Shown here one piece after another: positions 42,746 through 55,340 of a stretch of 64,000 bases of DNA (positions are counted from its first letter, which is position 1; each line of letters begins with the position of its first letter). This DNA is from Batillaria attramentaria. Taxonomy: Eukaryota > Mollusca > Gastropoda > Batillariidae. The position numbers and the translations under genes are program-made. The notes beneath the pieces were generated by a model. That model did no database searches. It worked only from the letters and a program-made list of their open reading frames with translations, and was not told the DNA's origin. The DNA lies in assembly GCA_018292915.2 (NCBI GenBank), contig JACVVK020000331.1:362001-426000 (forward strand), in the 5' to 3' direction.

Positions 42746-43141
42746 CAACCGGGCTGGACATCGGGTTTCGAATTGTCGTCTGCTGATCTGTGGGGATTCT
42801 GCGGTCTCGTATACTGTGGTCTGGTAGTGGGGGGTCCGGATACGTAGGTCGAACGCGTTAGCTCAGATGTAGCTTCGACAGGGAGATTATTGGACACACG
42901 ATCTGAAGACTCGAATAAGATCTGAAAACTCGAACGGTTTCTTGTTCAGACCACATAGGTCCTTAGCAAATGGAGGAGGGGGGTGGGGGGGGGGCATAGG
43001 TCCTTAGCAAATGGAGGAGATGGGGGGGGGGGGACGTTTACAATAGTCAAGTCCGACAACCGTTAGTTAGTTCGGGCGTAACGCCGCGCAAGCAACGAAG
43101 ACTATTTCCGACAACCGAGATTCCGTTCATTGAAACTGAAG
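42746..43141 (+). repeat. Dispersed repeat, second copy, with insertions
   Basis: Direct repeat of 41632-41872. It contains an internal duplication of a CATAGGTCCTTAGCAAATGG block next to poly(G) and a LINE-tail insertion at 43062-43106. Confidence 0.85.
43062..43106 (-). mobile_element. 45-bp LINE 3' tail with 10-bp TSD
   Basis: TCCGACAACC at 43052-43061 and 43107-43116. The insert is the reverse complement of the RNase H LINE end (TTGCTTGCGCGGCGTTA). The sister repeat at 41830 supplies the empty site. Confidence 0.9.
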
Positions 43142-43500
43142 CACGAAACACGGCTACACAAGTCATGTTTGGAGATGTCAAACTGAATTCAGTCATAAGA
43201 CTCAAGCGGTCTTGTTTCACTGACTTTCCTCCGGGACGTGGAAAGGGTAGAGGTAAAAAATAGTTATATGTCTTCCAGCGTACGGTAGGTGGCAGATTTT
43301 GTGAGAACACTTCAACATTCCACGTGATTATTGTACCAGACACATTGTAGGTTTCCTTTCAGTGGACTTTTCCTTTCAGGACAAGGATGTCAATCTCCGA
43401 GAGTGCTCTGTAGTTGGAGGTCGTGATTTTGAACTGCGCCATTCACCAGCTTAGTAGGTATCGGCAGCATAACGCTCTCGCTGTGACTTCGCGGGGAAAA

Positions 43501-43502
<2 letters not shown>

Positions 43503-43551
<49 letters not shown>
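43503..43551. repeat. (GT)n microsatellite
   Basis: About 24 GT units. Confidence 0.95.
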
Positions 43552-43554
<3 letters not shown>

Positions 43555-44263
43555 ATTTGATCATTTCTAACCGCGACCTGTGCTGCTGCTTCTGGAAAGA
43601 TTCCTATAAAACATACACCAAAAGAAAGCATGATATCTCCTCTTTCCAACCATTGTAATTTGGACAGCATGCGGGAGTAGCTTGTTGCTGAGATGTAACA
43701 CATGTGGCTGAGCGTCAGCTCGCGTTTGACTCCCCTTTTTACGCTACGCTTGATGATCAAGAAGTAAGAATTTACCAATGCTGCTGTTATTCAGACAGAA
43801 AACCCTTTCTTTTTACTTCTGCCGTTAGTCCTTACTCAGCATCAACGAACGGCAACGGGGAACTCGGGTGGGATGGGGGAGAGTGGGGGGGGGGGGGCGT
43901 TGAGAGAGGAAGGGATTTGGCGGGAAAGGGGGAGGCACTCAACAGATGAGCTTCGGGTCCACTTAGTCGCTTCATCTAATCCACCGGACGCGCTGTACAA
44001 GGGTAATACTCTAATCACGGCGGAGCTAGTCAGAGAAGCGATCCTATCCGATCGGATCCAATTCGTTCGTGTTATTTAAAAATAAAACTAAAAAAACTTA
44101 GCTTGGTTTTTGTTCCCGGCGAGGGCGTAGAGCGGTTTGAGGCACTAAATCCTGTCACGTGACATCCAGTTTGCATACAAAGGAAAACAAAGATAAAAGA
44201 ACCTTTAAGACTCTTTGGAGATTACTGGCAAAAATTGATGGTCACAACATTTTGTTCAAAACG

Positions 44264-44266
<3 letters not shown>
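43552..44266. other. No gene seen
   Basis: Poly(G)-rich tract near 43886-43898. Frames such as 43704-43949 plus have no recognised domain. Confidence 0.3.
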
Positions 44267-44326
<60 letters not shown>

Positions 44327-44677
44327 GGAGGGGGGGGGGCAGTGACAAATGTTTGACGTTTGGTTGGAAGAGGTACAGAAAACTCATTTTGTATTACCGT
44401 ATATGTTTGGATAATGCGGACGTGAACAGAAAAAAGTTAGGGGGGAGTCGGGGGGGGGGAGATAGAGTGGGGGGGGGGAGGACCTGGGAGGAGAGGAGAA
44501 CAAGGAGGTATAGTAGCCAAGGAGGCTGATAGATTATTGAAGCAGGCGATGGACGGTAGGATGTGGAGGGATTTCTGTCTTCATTAGTGGCCAGGAAACC
44601 GCCACTGTCGGTGGCCATTATTGCTGCGACCCGTAGGCATTAGACAGTGGTAATTGTCATCCGCAGTTCCGTTCCGT

Positions 44678-44719
<42 letters not shown>

Positions 44720-44838
44720 CTCTATACAAAAAAAGGTGGATGAATTATTTTTCCTCGATCAAACTCAAGCGGCAAAACAGACAATCATGCATCTATGCAT
44801 TTCAATCGAGAGGCGACTAAAAAACACAGTGCTGAAGT

Positions 44839-44907
<69 letters not shown>
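44267..44907. repeat. Cluster of (CT)n, poly(G) and (GT)n tracts
   Basis: (CT)n at about 44267-44323 and 44678-44716; G-rich tracts at 44440-44480; (GT)n at about 44842-44907. Confidence 0.92.
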
Positions 44908-44909
<2 letters not shown>

Positions 44910-45689
44910 AGGCAGGTAGACAGGAAAGGGGGAGGGGTGGAGAAAGTCCTTGATTTCTTTAAGCGTCTTATTCGTTTTTACTGGACACGTGCGAAATAGA
45001 AATACGCCAAACGCACCAGAGTGAATAGCAGGGCGGAGGTTTGCACATGAAGTAACGCTTAGACAGCAGCAGGCTTTCACTGTTTCATCGTGCAGCCCTG
45101 CGGCGTGCGTTTTACAAAAAAACGAAATATATGCGCGCCGATGAAAACTTACCGTACCATACATTTCGGCTGATGTAACTTAGTTGCATTCAGTGCAATG
45201 AAATGAGATGTGCTGACCTCGGCTTTCCGTCGCGTGCGGTAGTCCTAAACATCACATTTCTTACACAGAGATGGACCTTACATGGTTGGATTCACCGGTT
45301 GTCTGCCTTGCTTCCCTCTGATCCCTTTGTCTTTCACGAAGAAGCAGTGGGATTAACACTGCGGAAAGGAATCGGACAGAGGCAATTTGCATGCATGCAC
45401 GTACGTTGCGAGACTTCTCATGCTGTATGCATGAGGTATCAAAAGACGAGGAGGAGGGGGGGGGGAAGGGATGGAGAAAAGATGAGAAGAGATATTATTG
45501 ATTTTGTTGACACATTAGGATTGTCTTTGAGTTGGTGTCTTTCTTCCTTCTGAGACTGTTGCTGGAGAGGGACGTATTGTCTTTAATGTATGTATCTATT
45601 ATGCAGGCGTTGTATTTATGCTAAAGTTCGAAGAGTCAGGCTGCAAGAAAGGGAGGATTATTTGGCCGTTTTCATTGCGTCAGCAATTT
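44908..45689. other. No gene seen
   Basis: Unique-looking sequence without recognised exons or repeats. Confidence 0.3.
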
Positions 45690-45975
45690 CCAAAGGTTAG
45701 CACTCGGTCAGTCAGAAGGGAGTGAGTGAGTTTTCTATGGCTTAACGCAGTCAGTCAGAAGGTAAGGGAAGCTGACGAAGAAGAAGAAGCAGAATAGTTT
45801 CTAAGGGTTACCACACGGTCAGTCAGAAGGGAAAACAAGTTGATGACGCAGAAGAATTTCTAAGGGTTGACACTCGATAAGCCAGAAGGGAAAACAAGCT
45901 GAAGAAGAAGAAGAATTTCTAAGAGTTCACACTCGGTCAGTCAGAAGGGAAAAACAAGTAAAAGAGGAAGAAGAG
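45690..45975. repeat. Tandem repeat, about four units of 55-75 bp
   Basis: TTTCTAAGGGTTACACTCGG-type blocks followed by GTCAGTCAGAAGGGAAAA and a GAAGAAGAAG run. One unit carries the insertion at 45720-45749. Confidence 0.8.
45720..45749 (-). mobile_element. 30-bp retroposon 3' tail with 13-bp TSD
   Basis: GTCAGTCAGAAGG at 45707-45719 and 45750-45762. The insert reverse-complements to TGCGTTAAGCCATAGAAAAC followed by (TCAC)n, a LINE/SINE-type tail. Confidence 0.75.
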
Positions 45976-45989
45976 AGAGAGAGATTAAT

Positions 45990-46190
45990 GAATAATGAAA
46001 CCGTACTTTCCAATGGTTGGGGCACTTAAGGTAAATCAGTCAGTTTTGTACCTGCCGTTACCAGCACTACAAAGAGATGATGGTAATGAAGGTTTATTTT
46101 CTGACGGCAAAAGTGTTCCCCAAAATTACATCAGTACACAAACTTTCCGTTGCTACTCACTACAATATCTATCTGCATAGAGACTTAAAA
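45990..46190 (-). mobile_element. Two adjacent 3'-end fragments of the CR1-like LINE
   Basis: AATGAAACCGTACTTTCCAA (from 45990) and AATGAAGGTTTATTTTCTGA (from about 46085) each continue with blocks like those after 6045: AAAAGTTTT-CA, CAGT-TACAAACTT and CCGTTGCTAC. The two lie in the same orientation. Confidence 0.65.
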
Positions 46191-46302
46191 CATAGAGAGA
46201 GAGAGAGGGAGAGTACTCTCACGTAACATAACGTGCGTACTTTGAGAATTTAAAGACAAAGCCCTCAAGTATGCGGTATGAACTCATACCATTCCAGAGT
46301 GT

Positions 46303-46414
46303 GTGTGGGTGGGTGTTTGATGGTTTAACGTCCTTTTCCATCACATACGGATGATATCAAAGACGGGACAACGAGGCAAAGACCAGAACAAATATTTGGC
46401 CCCAGCCGGGATCC
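46303..46414 (-). mobile_element. 5'-truncated SINE-A with 11-bp TSD
   Basis: TTCCAGAGTGT (46292-46302) and TTCCAGAATGT (46415-46425) match at 10 of 11 positions. The copy reaches the CCCGGCTGGGGCC end of the head only. Confidence 0.88.
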
Positions 46415-46739
46415 TTCCAGAATGTCATCGAGTATGCGCACAACTAGGGAAGAGAACTGCTGTCGTCGCGAAAGACAGACAGCATATGGCGGTATTTAAA
46501 AAAAAAAATAATAGAAACTGGAAAAAAAAACACTTTAAACACGAAGCAAGACGAACAAAAAATCACTCTTCAAAACTTGCATCAGAGCTTATGTTACTGA
46601 GAGTTTTTTTGTTTTGTTTTTTTTTCTCCCACATTCCCCTCGGGGGATTTTGTGTTGAAAAATGAGAATGTCATACGTGACAGGAGAAAATGTATGGCAT
46701 GTTAGATTCCGGTGGGGGCAACTGTATTGCGTGTTAAAA

Positions 46740-47200
46740 TCGATTTTTGTTTTTGTTTTAGTTTTGTTTTTGTTTTCATTTTTAGCTTTAACCTTTTGTT
46801 GAGGAGTTGCGGCTTTGTCGTACACGCGTTAGATATAGTAATCATTTCCTTGTTTTGTTTGCATTGCCGTTTTTTGTTGTTGAAGTTGTTGCTGTTTTGT
46901 ATTTTAGGGGTTTTTTTTGGGTTGTTGTTCTTTGCTTTGTTTTGTTTTGTTGTTGTTTTGTTGGTTTTGTTTTTTTAGGGTTTTTTGTTTTATTTTGTTT
47001 GGGGTTTTTTTTTTTTTTTGTTGGTTTTTTTGTGTGGGGTTTTGTGTTTTTTGTTTGTTTGTTTGTTTTTTGTTGTTGTTTTTTTTTTGGGGGGGGGGGG
47101 GAGGGGGTTGTTGGGGGGGGTGGGGGTGTTTTTTGTTTTTGGTTTGTTTTTGGTTTGTGTTTTGGGGGATGTTGTTCTAGTTGTTGGTTTTTGTTTTTTT
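46740..47200. repeat. T/G-only low-complexity tract
   Basis: About 460 bp of almost pure T and G (TTTTG repeats, then G-rich), on the plus strand. All long frames across it are compositional artefacts. Confidence 0.93.
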
Positions 47201-47965
47201 TAATCGGCTCGCCGGAAGGACTGCAGCGTGACGCCGTCTGCTCGCCAGTGACTAGAACACTGTCCCATGTTTTCATCGCCGCGCCAGTTAATCGCCGCTG
47301 ACCTTGCGCTTTCGCTCTTTGTGTATTGTTCAGCGCCGGGCCGACGGTGCAGCTAGTACTAGTAGCCAGAGTGTGTCGCAGCGTGTGACCGCAACCCCCG
47401 CGCAAACACACAAGCAGGTGCCTCGCAGGCTCGTCACGTGTGCCAAGGGCTTTAGCAATCTTGGATGAGTTAACCGCGAGTTAGACGAGTTGCCAGCAGT
47501 GGTCATTCACCCACTGCTGTGCTTTGAGACTATCGCATCCCACAACACACTGTCCAGAGAAACTGTAGACCCAAAGCATTACACCCACCCCTACCCCCAC
47601 GGGACAACCATGAGGGCAGCTGCTAATGGGCCCCAGGGGGGGGCGGGCCTCCGGAGGTGCAGTCTGTCAGTGTCTGGATATGCATTATTCACCGTTTCAG
47701 CGCTAACTTGCCCATGAAACAGAACAGATAGTCCCCCCGGCTGCGGATCATCTCCGATCACCTTTCCCTTGGCTATCTGGGTCAGACCAGCTCATCTTAC
47801 TGGTACTGGCTGCTGGAGTTCCGCCCGGTAATGTCAGGGTTCGTTCAGCCTGTGTGGACATGCTGCTCTTAGATCAGGTCGGACAGGTTTTGAAGAGGCG
47901 GTAGAAAGTTTCTGTGGGATAGCAGTGTTAAAAAGAATGTGCAATAGCAGAGAGAGAGAGAGAGA
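47201..47965. other. No gene seen
   Basis: GC-richer DNA, CpG-containing, around 47210-47460 with no exon or promoter motif that I can support. Confidence 0.3.
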
Positions 47966-48080
47966 TGATGATGATGATGCTGATGATGATGAAACTATAT
48001 TTTTCAACGATAAAAGTTTTGACAAAAAATTACGTCAGTTTGCATACTTGCCGTTGTTAATACTACAAAAGATTAGAGAA
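47966..48080 (-). mobile_element. 3'-end fragment of the CR1-like LINE
   Basis: (GAT)n then GAAACTATATTTTTCAACG and AAAGTTTTGACA, TACGTCAGTTTGCATACTTG, matching the start of the LINE 3' end at 6035. Minus orientation. Confidence 0.75.
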
Positions 48081-48237
48081 AAACAAGTAAGAAGAAGAAA
48101 AAGACAAAAAAGAAACAACAATAAAATTGAAGGAAAGAAATCTGGAACCAGAGAACACAGTCATGCACATTCGCAGACACCCGCCCGCAGGCACACCCGT
48201 TCACTCGCACGTATTACCCCCGCAGGCGCGCGCGCGC

Positions 48238-48238
<1 letters not shown>

Positions 48239-48323
<85 letters not shown>

Positions 48324-48345
48324 GCACGCGCGCGCGCACACACAC
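48239..48345. repeat. (CA)n microsatellite ending in (CG)n
   Basis: About 40 CA units followed by a CGCA/CGCG mix. Confidence 0.95.
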
Positions 48346-48721
48346 ACTGTGTAAGGGTCAAACATTTGTAGTTAGAGAGAGAGAGTTTTGGAGGGTGTTT
48401 GTCTTTGTGTTTCAGATTCTTTTTTCGCTTTGTTTTCGTCTTTGTGAGATGAGGTGTGAAAGGAGGAAATTTCTTGGAAAACTTCTGTTTGGGTTTTTTG
48501 AGTTGATGTGTTTGTTCTCCCGAGACTGGAGGCTGAGCTGAAGGGTTAAAATAGCTTTGTCAGGAGATCCCCTGATACTTGATGTTTCTTCTCTAGCTCG
48601 TCTTTTCCTATATAATAAAAACACAGTGTCTCGATATGGTTTCCGTTGAGGAGTACATTGTAAATCTCGTTCTATCCGGCCAGTGGGTTGATTGAAGGGA
48701 ACCTACATGTCCAAGCTGGTG

Positions 48722-48885
48722 AGACGTTGGAGTTTCACTGGTTTGATCGTGGTTTCGAATCCAGGCTGAGCGCCACAAGTCCAGGTTGGCTATTTCTTCG
48801 TTGCCCCGCCCTTGATATCCCCCTTATAATTATGGTCGAAAAGGACGGTATATCCTCAACCAGCCAACCAACCAACCAATTAACC
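48722..48885 (+). mobile_element. Diverged SINE-A variant with (CCAA)n tail
   Basis: Head GACGTTGGAGTTTCACTGG, B box GTTTCGAATCCAGGCTG, body TTCGTTGCCCCGCCCTTGAT, and an AACCAACC tail in place of CCCACCCA. Confidence 0.7.
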
Positions 48886-48924
48886 AAGTCTGGTGTCGTG
48901 TGTGTTGCCAGCGTAACACCCCGG

Positions 48925-49006
48925 GCTGGGACATGGTTGAACCACACACTGACCAGAGCATTGAAAGTCAAATGATCTACCGCTCGGCTGTCCCGGCTCC
49001 CCACTA
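48925..49006 (-). mobile_element. SINE-A head fragment
   Basis: Minus strand reads GGGGAGCCGGGACAGCCGAG then CGGTAGATCATTTGACTTTC. The body is absent. It faces the copy at 48722. Confidence 0.65.
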
Positions 49007-50754
49007 ACAGATGAAAATAGGATTGAAAAGAACAACGCAAGATGTTGGCGAGAGGTTGAGCGCGTATGGCGGCGCCGTTTGCAGAATGTGACCGTTCTAC
49101 TGCACAACTTGTAAACTAGGCATCATACTTCCACGCCAGTCCATCACAGACAGAATTAGTTACCTCGTTTCATGTCACAGGACACTCACAACCTCTCCAA
49201 GAACATCCAAACCCACTTGTTATACCGAACCTGTAAATCTTGCCTGGGCAGGATGAGTGGGGTCTCTGGCTGCAGCTTTCTGACAACAGATCTAAATCGC
49301 CGTCAAAAGATGTCCGTGGTCCGTTACACGAATTATCCAGGTTGTAATCTGTCCACGCGAACAGCGGCCACCGCCCCAGTCATGTCCGTTACGTAACACT
49401 ACGTCCCTGACAGGAGTGAAGGACTAGAAGACTTAAGGAACTCTAATGGCTGACATCTGAGCCGGATTACTGTGCAGTTTGTAGCGAGTAAGTAGTTCCT
49501 GACAAGAGGATGTATTGCGCGAGAAAGCTCGGTGAATGATACTGGTATGACTGCACATGGCGGGAGGGGGGGGGGATGCGTTCGATAAAAACGCCACTGC
49601 CAGAAAACCCTGTGTCTTGTTCGTAATGAAACGTGTCTGTCTTCAGATCTTTTGGAACAGACAAAGCTGGTTGTCGCTGATACGTTAATTTTAGTGGTCT
49701 ATGAGAAAAGAAGATACGATGCTGTTGATGGGCGTACATCATTAGGTTAGTACTTGTAGGCATCGCTTCCTATCTTTCAAGTACTCCTCGCTAAGTTTTA
49801 CAGTAAAAAGGGAGGAAGAGAGAAAAACAAATACACTTGCGTACAAGGATATTAACAAACAACAACCCCCAGACTACAGAAAATGGCGAAAATGACCAGT
49901 GCTGCTTATTGTCTCATCTCGAATGTATGCTTCTTCCCAAATGCTCCACTTCTACGTGCACATGCATCCATTGTGTTCATTCAGGTACTAGGTATGCTTG
50001 CTTGACCGGACTGCTGATGGTTCTGGCTGGATTATTTCTGACCGGGGCAGTTCAGTAATTGTTAGCACGCTTATCCTGTCAGCTTTGCGAGAGAATGTTC
50101 ATACTTTCTGATCAGCCGAAGTAGCAAGTCCAGTAGTACAGCTTCATCACGGACGAAACAACCTATTAGGAGATGTCTTAAGGCTATGGATGATGTATCA
50201 TCACATTAGAAGGGGGGGGGGGATATAGGGGAGACGATTTGAAACCGTTCCAACAATAATAATGGTACGGCGAGCGTATCGGCCCAAATGTACAGCAGAT
50301 ACACTGGCGCTATTATCGCCCTTTGCCGCTACTAAACCAGCATTATCTCCCTTTGCTTAGTGCCGCTCGTTCTTTCAGCAGAGGTCAAGGAGAGCAGGCA
50401 TTGTCCTGAACGCGGCTTCCGAAGCTCCAGCTATCTAATCCCTGTGCTCCTCTGAATCTGGCTTGATGTTGGCGGAACTAGCTTATTCTTTTTCAGAAGA
50501 GGGAGTACGGCTTTTGTATTTCTCCGCAGAATCAGATAACGGCCGTTCTTCACGGATTTGACCTGAGACCCGTCGATCCTTCTTGTTTTGTTGATAGCGG
50601 TTTGGCACACCTCATCATTCCGGCGTGCAAAACACAACATGTAAATTTCAAGTATGAACCCTGCGAGAATTAAGCCGGAGACAAACTGGGGATAAACTGT
50701 CAACCGAGTTGACAGAACTTTGAAATGTCAGCGCTAGGGCAGTGAGTGCGATGC
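49007..50754. other. No gene seen
   Basis: Poly(G) runs near 49565-49575 and 50212-50222. Small frames (for example 49172-49396 plus) have no recognised domain. Confidence 0.3.
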
Positions 50755-51000
50755 GGGGGCTGGGTGTTTGAAACTTCGTGCCGGCTTCTTTCTCGTTCTT
50801 CCTCGTTGTCCCCTGGGGAACCACGACAGGCGTTGGACTTCGTAAGTTCGAATCTTGGCTTGGAGCCAAAAACTGCATTTCCCTCGTTGCATCGTCTTTC
50901 GTATCACCCCTGTGTAGTGGAAAAGGACGTTAAATCTGTATAAGACTACCCACTTGGTGCCACCCCGGTGGCAAGGGACGTTAAACCCCTCAAGACCAAC
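50755..51000 (+). mobile_element. Rearranged, diverged SINE-A remnant
   Basis: TTGGACTTCGTAAGTTCGAA, CGTTGCATCGTCTTTCG and GTAGTGGAAAAGGACGTTAA are readable. A second GGGACGTTAAACCCCTCAAG tail with ACCAACCAGCC follows, so two tails are stacked. Confidence 0.6.
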
Positions 51001-51522
51001 CAGCCAACCATACTGCCCCACCCGCCGCCTTTGTTCTTGCCGCGTAAACTTGCCCTTCACTCCGCATGCCGTCCAGCAGAGACTCGAACATATACTTTTG
51101 GAAGTGTACTAGTAAGTTCTTTGTGCCCTCCCTCCGTGCGATGTGGGAAGGATGCTCAGCCCACATGCACACGCCTTGCTTGGAGCTTCGTCTCAGAGTC
51201 ACCGAGCCAGTGAACCCCCCCTGGTCGAGTTGCCGGCTTATTTAGGTCAATCACAAGCACTCATTTCGAGTTGTTTCTTTGACCCATATGTTCAGGCAGA
51301 TCGTCACGCCTCTACCACGAGGGAAAAAAGTGGTACCTGGCATGTTCGGTACTCGTCTTTTGCCTAACTGAAGAATGTACGAAATAATGTACGGGACAAG
51401 GGCAGGTGCAGACGCCGCGAGCTGTTCCCTTGACCCAAATATCCCGGCAGCTCGACACTACTCCGCCACAAGGGAATAAGCGACGCCTGGCTGGTTCTTC
51501 GCTTACCTTTCTGTCTAAAGAG

Positions 51523-51693
51523 GGGAAGCCTGGGTGGCCGAATGGTAGAGCGTTGGATTCTCAATGCTCGGGGCGTGAGTTCGTATCCCGGCTGGGGCCA
51601 AATATTTGTGCTGGCATTTTCATCGTTGCCCCGTCTTTGATATCACCCGTATGTGGTGGAAAAGGACGTTAAACTCCCAAACACCCACCCACC
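51523..51693 (+). mobile_element. Full-length SINE-A with perfect 12-bp TSD
   Basis: CTGTCTAAAGAG at 51511-51522 and 51694-51705. Intact A box, B box, body and (CCCA)n tail. Confidence 0.94.
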
Positions 51694-51705
51694 CTGTCTA
51701 AAGAG

Positions 51706-52241
51706 TGTAGGGCAGAATGCTTTGGGACAAGGGGCAGATGCAGACATCGCGAGCGCCTGTGGCTGAACCCGAGCGCCCGGTGCAAGACACTTTATGACGT
51801 TTAGATAACGCACGGGCAATATGGAAGCAGAACCGGCATGCCTCGGGCCGACTGACAGAACACGCCACGCGTCATTTCAGCAAACTGATGTCGGCTACTT
51901 GAATCATTCAGATGTCTCGACATCACGCATTTGACGGGAAACATCCTTCAGCTCTTCATGGGGCAGAGGTCAACGCAACCGTAGTGCGTGTGTCGAGAGT
52001 AAATTGTAGGTTTTCTTGAGGGTGTAGTATAATTAATGTTTCCCCAGATGTGTGACAGTATAGGATGTTGAGTTTGTGCGGCAAATGCAGTTTTTGTTGC
52101 TGAGACACGTATAAGTTTGATGCAGTAAGTTTTTTTCACTCACATTTCAGCACCTAACTTCACAAGATAAGAAAGGTTTGAATGCCCTCCTGAGTTGTTT
52201 TTATATTAGTAATTGTTTCATGTCAGGCTCATGTTATGTTT
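51706..52241. other. No gene seen
   Basis: Unique-looking sequence between two full-length SINE-A copies. Confidence 0.3.
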
Positions 52242-52413
52242 CGGGGAGCCGGGGTGGCCGAGTGGTAGAGTGTAGGACTCCTAACGCTCCGGACGTGAGT
52301 TCGTATCCCGGCTGGGGTCAAATATGTGTGCTGGCTTTTTCATCGTTGCCCTGTCCTTGATATCGCCCGTTTGTGGTGGAAAAGGACGTTAAACCGCTAA
52401 ACACCCACCCATC
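52242..52413 (+). mobile_element. Full-length SINE-A
   Basis: GGGGAGCCGGGGTGGCCGAG to (CCCA)n. TTATGTTTC on the left and TTATATTTC on the right are a possible TSD. Confidence 0.92.
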
Positions 52414-54147
52414 CTAATATTATATTTCCGGTTTTACTTCATGAGTATTGGAAATGATAACATAATCACATTAATCAATAAGCCATTTCGAACTTCACAT
52501 ATAAACTATGTTTCCTCTGCTTCACTGTTCGTTGTGTCTCTACATATGTGTGTTTCTCGTCTGCTTTTCGCTTTATATGACTATTCTGTTAAAACTTTGG
52601 GACTGAATTTACTGTATAAAACACAGAACGAGACGCGGGACCACCTCAGAAAGGGCTGTTGAGTGAACTCAGGATTTCTTTCCATCGCTCTCTCGGTGGT
52701 GACGTACACTGATGCATTGTGTATGTCATATACGACAATCAGTAGACAGTCAGTGCACATCTTGTTCATCTTTCGGTGAATCGACTGTTTAGGATAATCA
52801 CGGAGGTCGGTGCCCGGGTTTCCTGTACTTTAAATACACAAATTGGATTGATTGGACCTAATCAGCCGGTTTATAGTTTTGTTTGTTTGTGTTTTTTCTT
52901 TTCTTTTCTTTTTACAGAAAGGGGGCTAATTTGATCGGTTTGTAAGGTAATTTGGATAAATCTTTTAAATCCCTTGCTTCTTTTCGCACTGAAAGAATTC
53001 TGTTGAAAGGCTACATTTATGCTTCAAGTGAGGTTGTACGTTTTCTGAGCCATAAACAGTGGTCTTCCAGTATGGCGTCAGCTGGGGAAAAAATGGCAAT
53101 GGCGGCAAATTGTCAGACTTCAGTATGACAGTTTGAACTTTTGACCACAGAGCTGTTTAAAAATCGTTTAATTTGCTGTGGGTGATTTCTTGCTGGGCCG
53201 TCCATTACATTTTATTTTCCGTCCTAACTAAGTTGCGCTGTCTGAGTTGTGTTCAGCAGTGCACTCAAAGTGGCCTTTTCTGATTCGTGCTTGTTATTCA
53301 ATGAGAAGAAATTCCTGACTTCAAATTAAACGACACATTGGAAATGCAATCAAACATTGATTCAGTTGCTCTGAATTGTAGGCACTTTCTTAAGTGATTA
53401 CCGGGTCGGGCCAGGAATTATGCCATTACTGTTGTGGTTGTTGTTGTTGTTGCCGTTGTTTTGTTGTTTTTGTGGTGGTGCAACGTTCAACTGGACGTTT
53501 TATGACAACGTGTCTCGTGCTCCTGCCAGCTGTTGCCCTTTACCCACTCTGCTATCGAGGTCCTGATACGATCACATGGTTCTTTCATCATAGATCATTA
53601 CCTATACATGCATTATGAATTGTTTAAGAATATCGGCTCTAGGTGCTCTTGCTGTCTGCTTCCAAAGGGACGTACTTCTATATCCAGCTACAGGATGTTG
53701 ATCACGAAAGTTTTCTCCAGATGAACTCACGAAGATAAGAGAGCAGTGTGATAGAGGAGGACGGGTACGCTGGGGAGGGGAGAGGAGGGTAGGGGCGGAG
53801 GAGTGGGGGGGGTCTGATCTGAGTATAGAATTGAAAACGGGTGCACGTACCGATCATGTAGATAACGTGCACGTCCAGAAAATAAACACGACTAATAAGG
53901 GAAGCCACACTTACTGACTTCAACCTTGTTACCTCTCCGAGCTCGGTTATCGCTCAAGCCCAAGGACCAAAACTAAACAGTCGCATCCTGCCTGCTAACC
54001 GCCCCCCCCCCCCCCCTCGTGTAACCCCAACTTCCAAACACTTCACCTGACGCCCTGCGTGAGGACCATGTCAAATCACTAATTTCTCCTCACCCGTCAC
54101 ACAGTTTTCAACACCAAGCTCTCTCTCTCACCGCTAAAGTCTAATTC
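52414..54147. other. No gene seen
   Basis: (TTG)n near 53420-53470 and poly(C) near 54003-54017. The region ends at the ATTC target site of the next element. Confidence 0.3.
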
Positions 54148-54578
54148 CACACCGGTGACGCGGCTAAGCCGCGATTCCGACCGGCTGTCGGTCGCAGTGA
54201 CTGTTTTAGGCCGGAAAAGCGCGAGACGCATGCGGTGACGTACAAGAATGCTGCCAGGAAAGCTAAAAACTGAAATGAATTTGATCATATTGTTATATGC
54301 ACATATCAGTTAGACTTTCATCTTCCCACCCAAAGCGATTTTACATCGAAAATGTTATTCATGTAAGGACACGAGTCATATTTGTTCGACTGCAATGAGA
54401 CTCGAGAGCTATTTTGCAGTTTAACACGAAGCTGACAAAAAATACTACGTTAATTCCAGTAGTTTCAAAACAGACACGTATCCGTGATATCTTTGTGACT
54501 TGCATCCCAAATTTTGTGACGTAGAATGCTTTAGTGTTTTCGCAATTTAAAAAAATATCAGAGCAGTGCGAAATCCTC

Positions 54579-54650
54579 GGCTAAGAACCGGCCAACCGTC
54601 TGGTTTGATGCTGGCTATGAACCAGCTGCCTCCTTGGATATGAACCGGCC
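54579..54650 (+). repeat. Left subterminal motif cluster of the 4.8-kb element
   Basis: GGCTAAGAACCGGCC (54579), GGCTATGAACCAGCT (54613) and GGATATGAACCGGCC (54636). Such clusters near transposon ends are often transposase-binding sites. Confidence 0.65.
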
Positions 54651-55340
54651 AATACTCCACATTTCTGGCTGAAGAAAAGTTGCGAACAACGAGGGTGTCT
54701 GCGGTATTTTTAACAGTTACACGTTTGCATACTGACACGGTGACAACAGGAAATACCAACGCAGCAGTTAGCTAGACAATTTCAAGGTCATTCCGCACTA
54801 TCTGAGCTATACATCACTAGCGCCAGTGAATAGACCTAGAAGTCTTAATCTATCATAAGATCCCATGCGGTTAGGTGACTGTTTCTCATGTGAATGCCAG
54901 GGAAACTGTGGAAAACATGTACTCATATAATTATTGGGTTTGGATTTGTTTTGTTTATGGAAAGAAGACATCGACTTTACCCAGTAACCCCATCCAGAGA
55001 TTTTTTTTAATGGAAAGGAATAATAAAAGTATTATAACCAACAAACCATCCAAAAAGTGAGAGGAGGAACACTTACAGTGGTGCGATGAATTTTTTTTTA
55101 ATTACTGTATTTCATATGAAGATGGAGATGAGAACGAAAATGAGTATGAAAGATGATTTGGAGTCATGGCTTCAAATGTATGATTTGTGGTGTGTATCAG
55201 TGCGCGTGTGTGTTGGTTAGTGTTTATCAGTGTGAGTGTGTGTTGGTTTGTTAGGTGTCTGTAGAAGTGGTGTGCGTGGGCATCTGTATGGGTCAGTGTG
55301 TGGCTGGGTTTGGAAGTAACGTGGTTTTTTGTTTGTTTTT

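Noticed and set aside
46740..47411. Frames of 160-190 codons, Phe/Val-rich on plus and Lys/Pro/Thr-rich on minus
   Set aside because: They span a nearly pure T/G tract and are explained by composition.
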